64,000 nucleotides of DNA from Sipunculus nudus (Eukaryota > Annelida > Sipuncula > Golfingiida > Sipunculidae): assembly GCA_026874595.1 (NCBI GenBank), contig CM049314.1, positions 63,958,800 through 64,022,799 of the forward strand, written 5' to 3'. Of this stretch, positions 61,459 through 64,000 are shown piece by piece; within the stretch, counting starts at the first letter, position 1; every line of letters starts with the position of its first letter. Position numbers and translations under genes: made by a program. The notes under the pieces are model-generated. The model was not told where the DNA came from. It searched no databases and saw only the letters and a list, made by a program, of their open reading frames with translations.

Positions 61459-62299
61459 CTACAAGGAAAGAAACATCGCTACATTAGACACTAATCATGC
61501 ACTTCAGCTCCAATATGAATGTTATTCACATAGGCAACGTACAATATTTATACACCAGTCATATGACGGGAGTATTATGGAATAGGCCTTCCCACCGTCC
61601 GTCCGTGAACTTTTAGTGTTGCCAAGATAACTTAGTGGGGCTTTGATGGATTTAACCAAACTCACTATAACTACTTACCAACAGATATCTCGCCCGAGTT
61701 CAATTATTGGCAAAATCCACGTATATTTAGTAAGGTCATGGATCACAAGCCTACTTTGTGTGTCGCTGCGTTAACTGATGAAATACTCCATCATAAATAT
61801 GCATGCAAAGAATCATGGTGATCAATGCATAAGTTGTACAGATACTGTGCCCTTTTAATGGACGACCTCATTCCTGAAGGTCTCAAAACTAGAGAGAAAA
61901 AATGCGTCTTAATTCGAAAAAAATCCAGTTGGTGCAACCAGTCTACAGAAACTGATGAAACACTTCATACTCAGCACTGTTTGACGGAAATAATATTCAG
62001 ATTCCAAACCTTCAAATAATCTAAACTGCAATATTATTGCTTAAGTTATAAATACAATTAAAAGGTACATACCAGGCTAGGAAGAATGACTGCTGTTTTA
62101 AAAGTAGGTGGCTATACACCTAATGGCAGTCCCGGTCTATTAGCCGACTCGGGTGTATAGAGCCAAACCGGTGGCTGCAACAGAATGCTGAGGCAGCCTA
62201 CTGCAGGACCAATTTGTCGAATCCAAGAGAGAAAATGCCTGGCTTACTCCCAGTTTTATGCCAGCTGCAGAAAGCAGGGTGAAACACCCACTGCCTTGT

Positions 62300-62369
62300 G
62301 ATTGGCCAGCTGGGTCAGGGCATCTCTACTGACTGACAGTCAGTGTGAATGCCCCGCCCCTGGCCAATC
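62300..62369. repeat. 70-nt hairpin, copy 3
   Basis: As in copy 1, with one change in the stem (GTGAATGCC for GTGGATGCC). Confidence 0.7.
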
Positions 62370-63389
62370 GAAGGCTAATTAAAGCAAATGTCAAGACATG
62401 CGGGGGGAGGAATGCTACAATATGTTACATCTGAAATGTCTGGTGCCATCATTTACTGTAAGTAATCACTAGTTTATAATCCTTATTAATTTTTTATCAA
62501 TGTCAATCAGTATGAAATGGAACTGAGCTTTGTCATCAATGTTAAAATCTTCAGTAAATGATAAATAATTTTCACTATGACTTATTTCATCAATTTCTTT
62601 ATATAACTTCATTATGTGGACTATTAATTTTTATCTTTATTAATGCTTATATGCCATATCCGAATAGCGAAGAGTTAATCATAGTATAACCTCTGCTTAT
62701 GGAGCTTAATCCACGCCTGTAATTCAATGGACGAACGATGTTCCTGGTGGGAAAACTTTGTAAAACATTGAATAATTATCAGCACATCTTGCCACGGATT
62801 CCCCTGATGCGGATAATCATACAAGACAATACATTGCTCAACCAGAGATCAGCGATTGCATTGTTGGGGGTTTTCCGGTCAGGATGCCAGGTATTCGTAG
62901 ATCCACATCCGAAAAATGTCGTGTTATATCGCCCTGTTTATCAAACACTAATGACACTGAGGAATGAATAGACATATCAGATATAAAAATTACATATTCG
63001 ACGGTGTTCTGACATGAATTAGCAAAATATTCTATACGCATATTTTGTTTCAAGTGACCTTTAAAGTCACCGATTCATGACTAACCATACTTGGACCGAA
63101 CAACGCCACCGTACTGTGATATCAGGACGGCACATTGCTGTACACGGACGGGTACCTGTTAATGTTACTGTATCAGTTTGACCATGTTTTAATTTTTTTA
63201 TTCTTTCAGGGCAGAATTGAAGATATTTGGCCAATTTGAATATGCACGCGAATATTTCTTTTATGATATATTTTTGTTGTTTCAATAAGCCAAACTGAAT
63301 ATTCTATGAGATTTTAAACACATCATTATCTCTGCTAAGCTATACTTTGTGTTACATGGTCCTGTCTTTTCTTGCCCTTCTCTGTTAAT

Positions 63390-63412
63390 ATATATATATA
63401 TATATATATATA
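63390..63412. repeat. TA microsatellite in intron 1, copy 3
   Basis: TA run near the window end, equivalent to 39744-39768. Confidence 0.85.
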
Positions 63413-64000
63413 TTATGCTGTTGCATGTACCACGTGACGTCCATGGTATTCACGCGCAAACTACTGATAATGTGGCTCATTGCAGGACTTTGACCACAGG
63501 CAGAAAATATATGGACTAGGTTATTTATAAACTATTCTCCTGGACTCCCAAACTTAACACTCTAGTACATACTGGTTGTCAAGTTATTAATTTGCAAATG
63601 CATTTCTTAACGTGCACGATTTGTCGACATCTCCGTTTTTCCATCAAATATTCATACTATAATATTTCAGAACTGCTGTCAACTTACCCGACATACACCT
63701 CAGAAGTACAGGCCCCAGAAGATACTGATCTATAAATGTTCATCCAAAAGTTGTTGAAATGTATTTTTATTAAAACGCTTCCTTCAGAACATTTCCACAC
63801 ACTGTATCATACATTAAGTAAACATTTTATTTAAGTATATGAAAATAACAAGGAAAAAGGTGAGGTTCATTTGTAACCAGTGTATAAACGTACACCTCGA
63901 TGTACTCTTTGTTAATGAAATAAATTTGTTAGCGTTCTTTATACCTGATTATGCTTTCAATATTCATTGTTTGTGTTTTACCTGTTAATAAATATCATTA

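Larger units (their letters stand above)
47909..64000. repeat. Tandem 24-kb unit, copy 3 (truncated by window end)
   Basis: Collinear with copies 1 and 2 up to intron 1 of the dehydrogenase gene. It carries the exon 6 deletion at about 56552 and shares most diagnostic variants with copy 2. Confidence 0.95.
61459..64000 (-). other. Start of intron 1 of DHRS12-like copy 3
   Basis: Runs off the window; holds the hairpin, inverted repeat arm A and a TA run. Exon 1 of copy 3 is expected a few kb beyond the end. Confidence 0.65.

Overview
The window is AT-rich eukaryotic (animal) genomic DNA. It has GT-AG introns, long AT-rich introns with TA microsatellites, a tRNA-like SINE and terminal-inverted-repeat remnants. 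No bacterial-style operons, rRNA genes or CRISPR arrays were seen. The repeat content and compactness would fit a marine invertebrate such as a mollusc, but that placement is only an impression.

The dominant structure is a head-to-tail tandem repeat of about 24 kb. Copy 1 spans 1-24230, copy 2 spans 24231-47908, and copy 3 starts at 47909 and runs off the window. Each unit carries one complete split gene on the minus strand. I assembled its nine coding exons by splice sites, reading phase and protein similarity. The product is a short-chain dehydrogenase/reductase closely resembling DHRS12 (SDR family member 12). It has the TGANSGIG cofactor motif, an NNAG motif, a VSSS serine patch and the YSQNK catalytic Y-x3-K. 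The open reading frame of copy 1 is 320 codons, close to the vertebrate protein length. Almost all long ORFs elsewhere are chance frames in introns or spacers, repeated three times because the DNA is repeated.

The three genes are in different states. Copy 1 (2945-20844) is an intact 320-residue frame, but it has lost the pyrimidine tract before exon 2. Copy 2 (27079-44793) is intact except that its TAA stop has become TCA, adding 44 residues with a hydrophobic stretch. Copy 3 (50892-61458 and beyond) is a pseudogene. Exon 6 is deleted, exon 2 has a one-base deletion, and the poly(A) hexamers used by the others are gone. Copies 2 and 3 share many changes against copy 1, so they probably arose from the later duplication.

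The spacer upstream of exon 1 (about 21.67-23.19 kb, and 45.57-47.09 kb in copy 2) carries an unusual density of the palindrome AGACGTCT and of TGACGT half-sites, in a degenerate repeated arrangement. The downstream spacer (about 0-2.6 kb of each unit) holds an unrecognised acidic minus-strand frame. The introns hold a roughly 1.08 kb TIR element, a SINE missing from copy 2, a 37-bp minisatellite, a strong 70-nt hairpin, a 68-bp inverted repeat 2 kb apart, and TA microsatellites. Highly similar tandem copies can also be produced by mis-assembly of heterozygous haplotypes. The copy number therefore needs confirmation from long reads.
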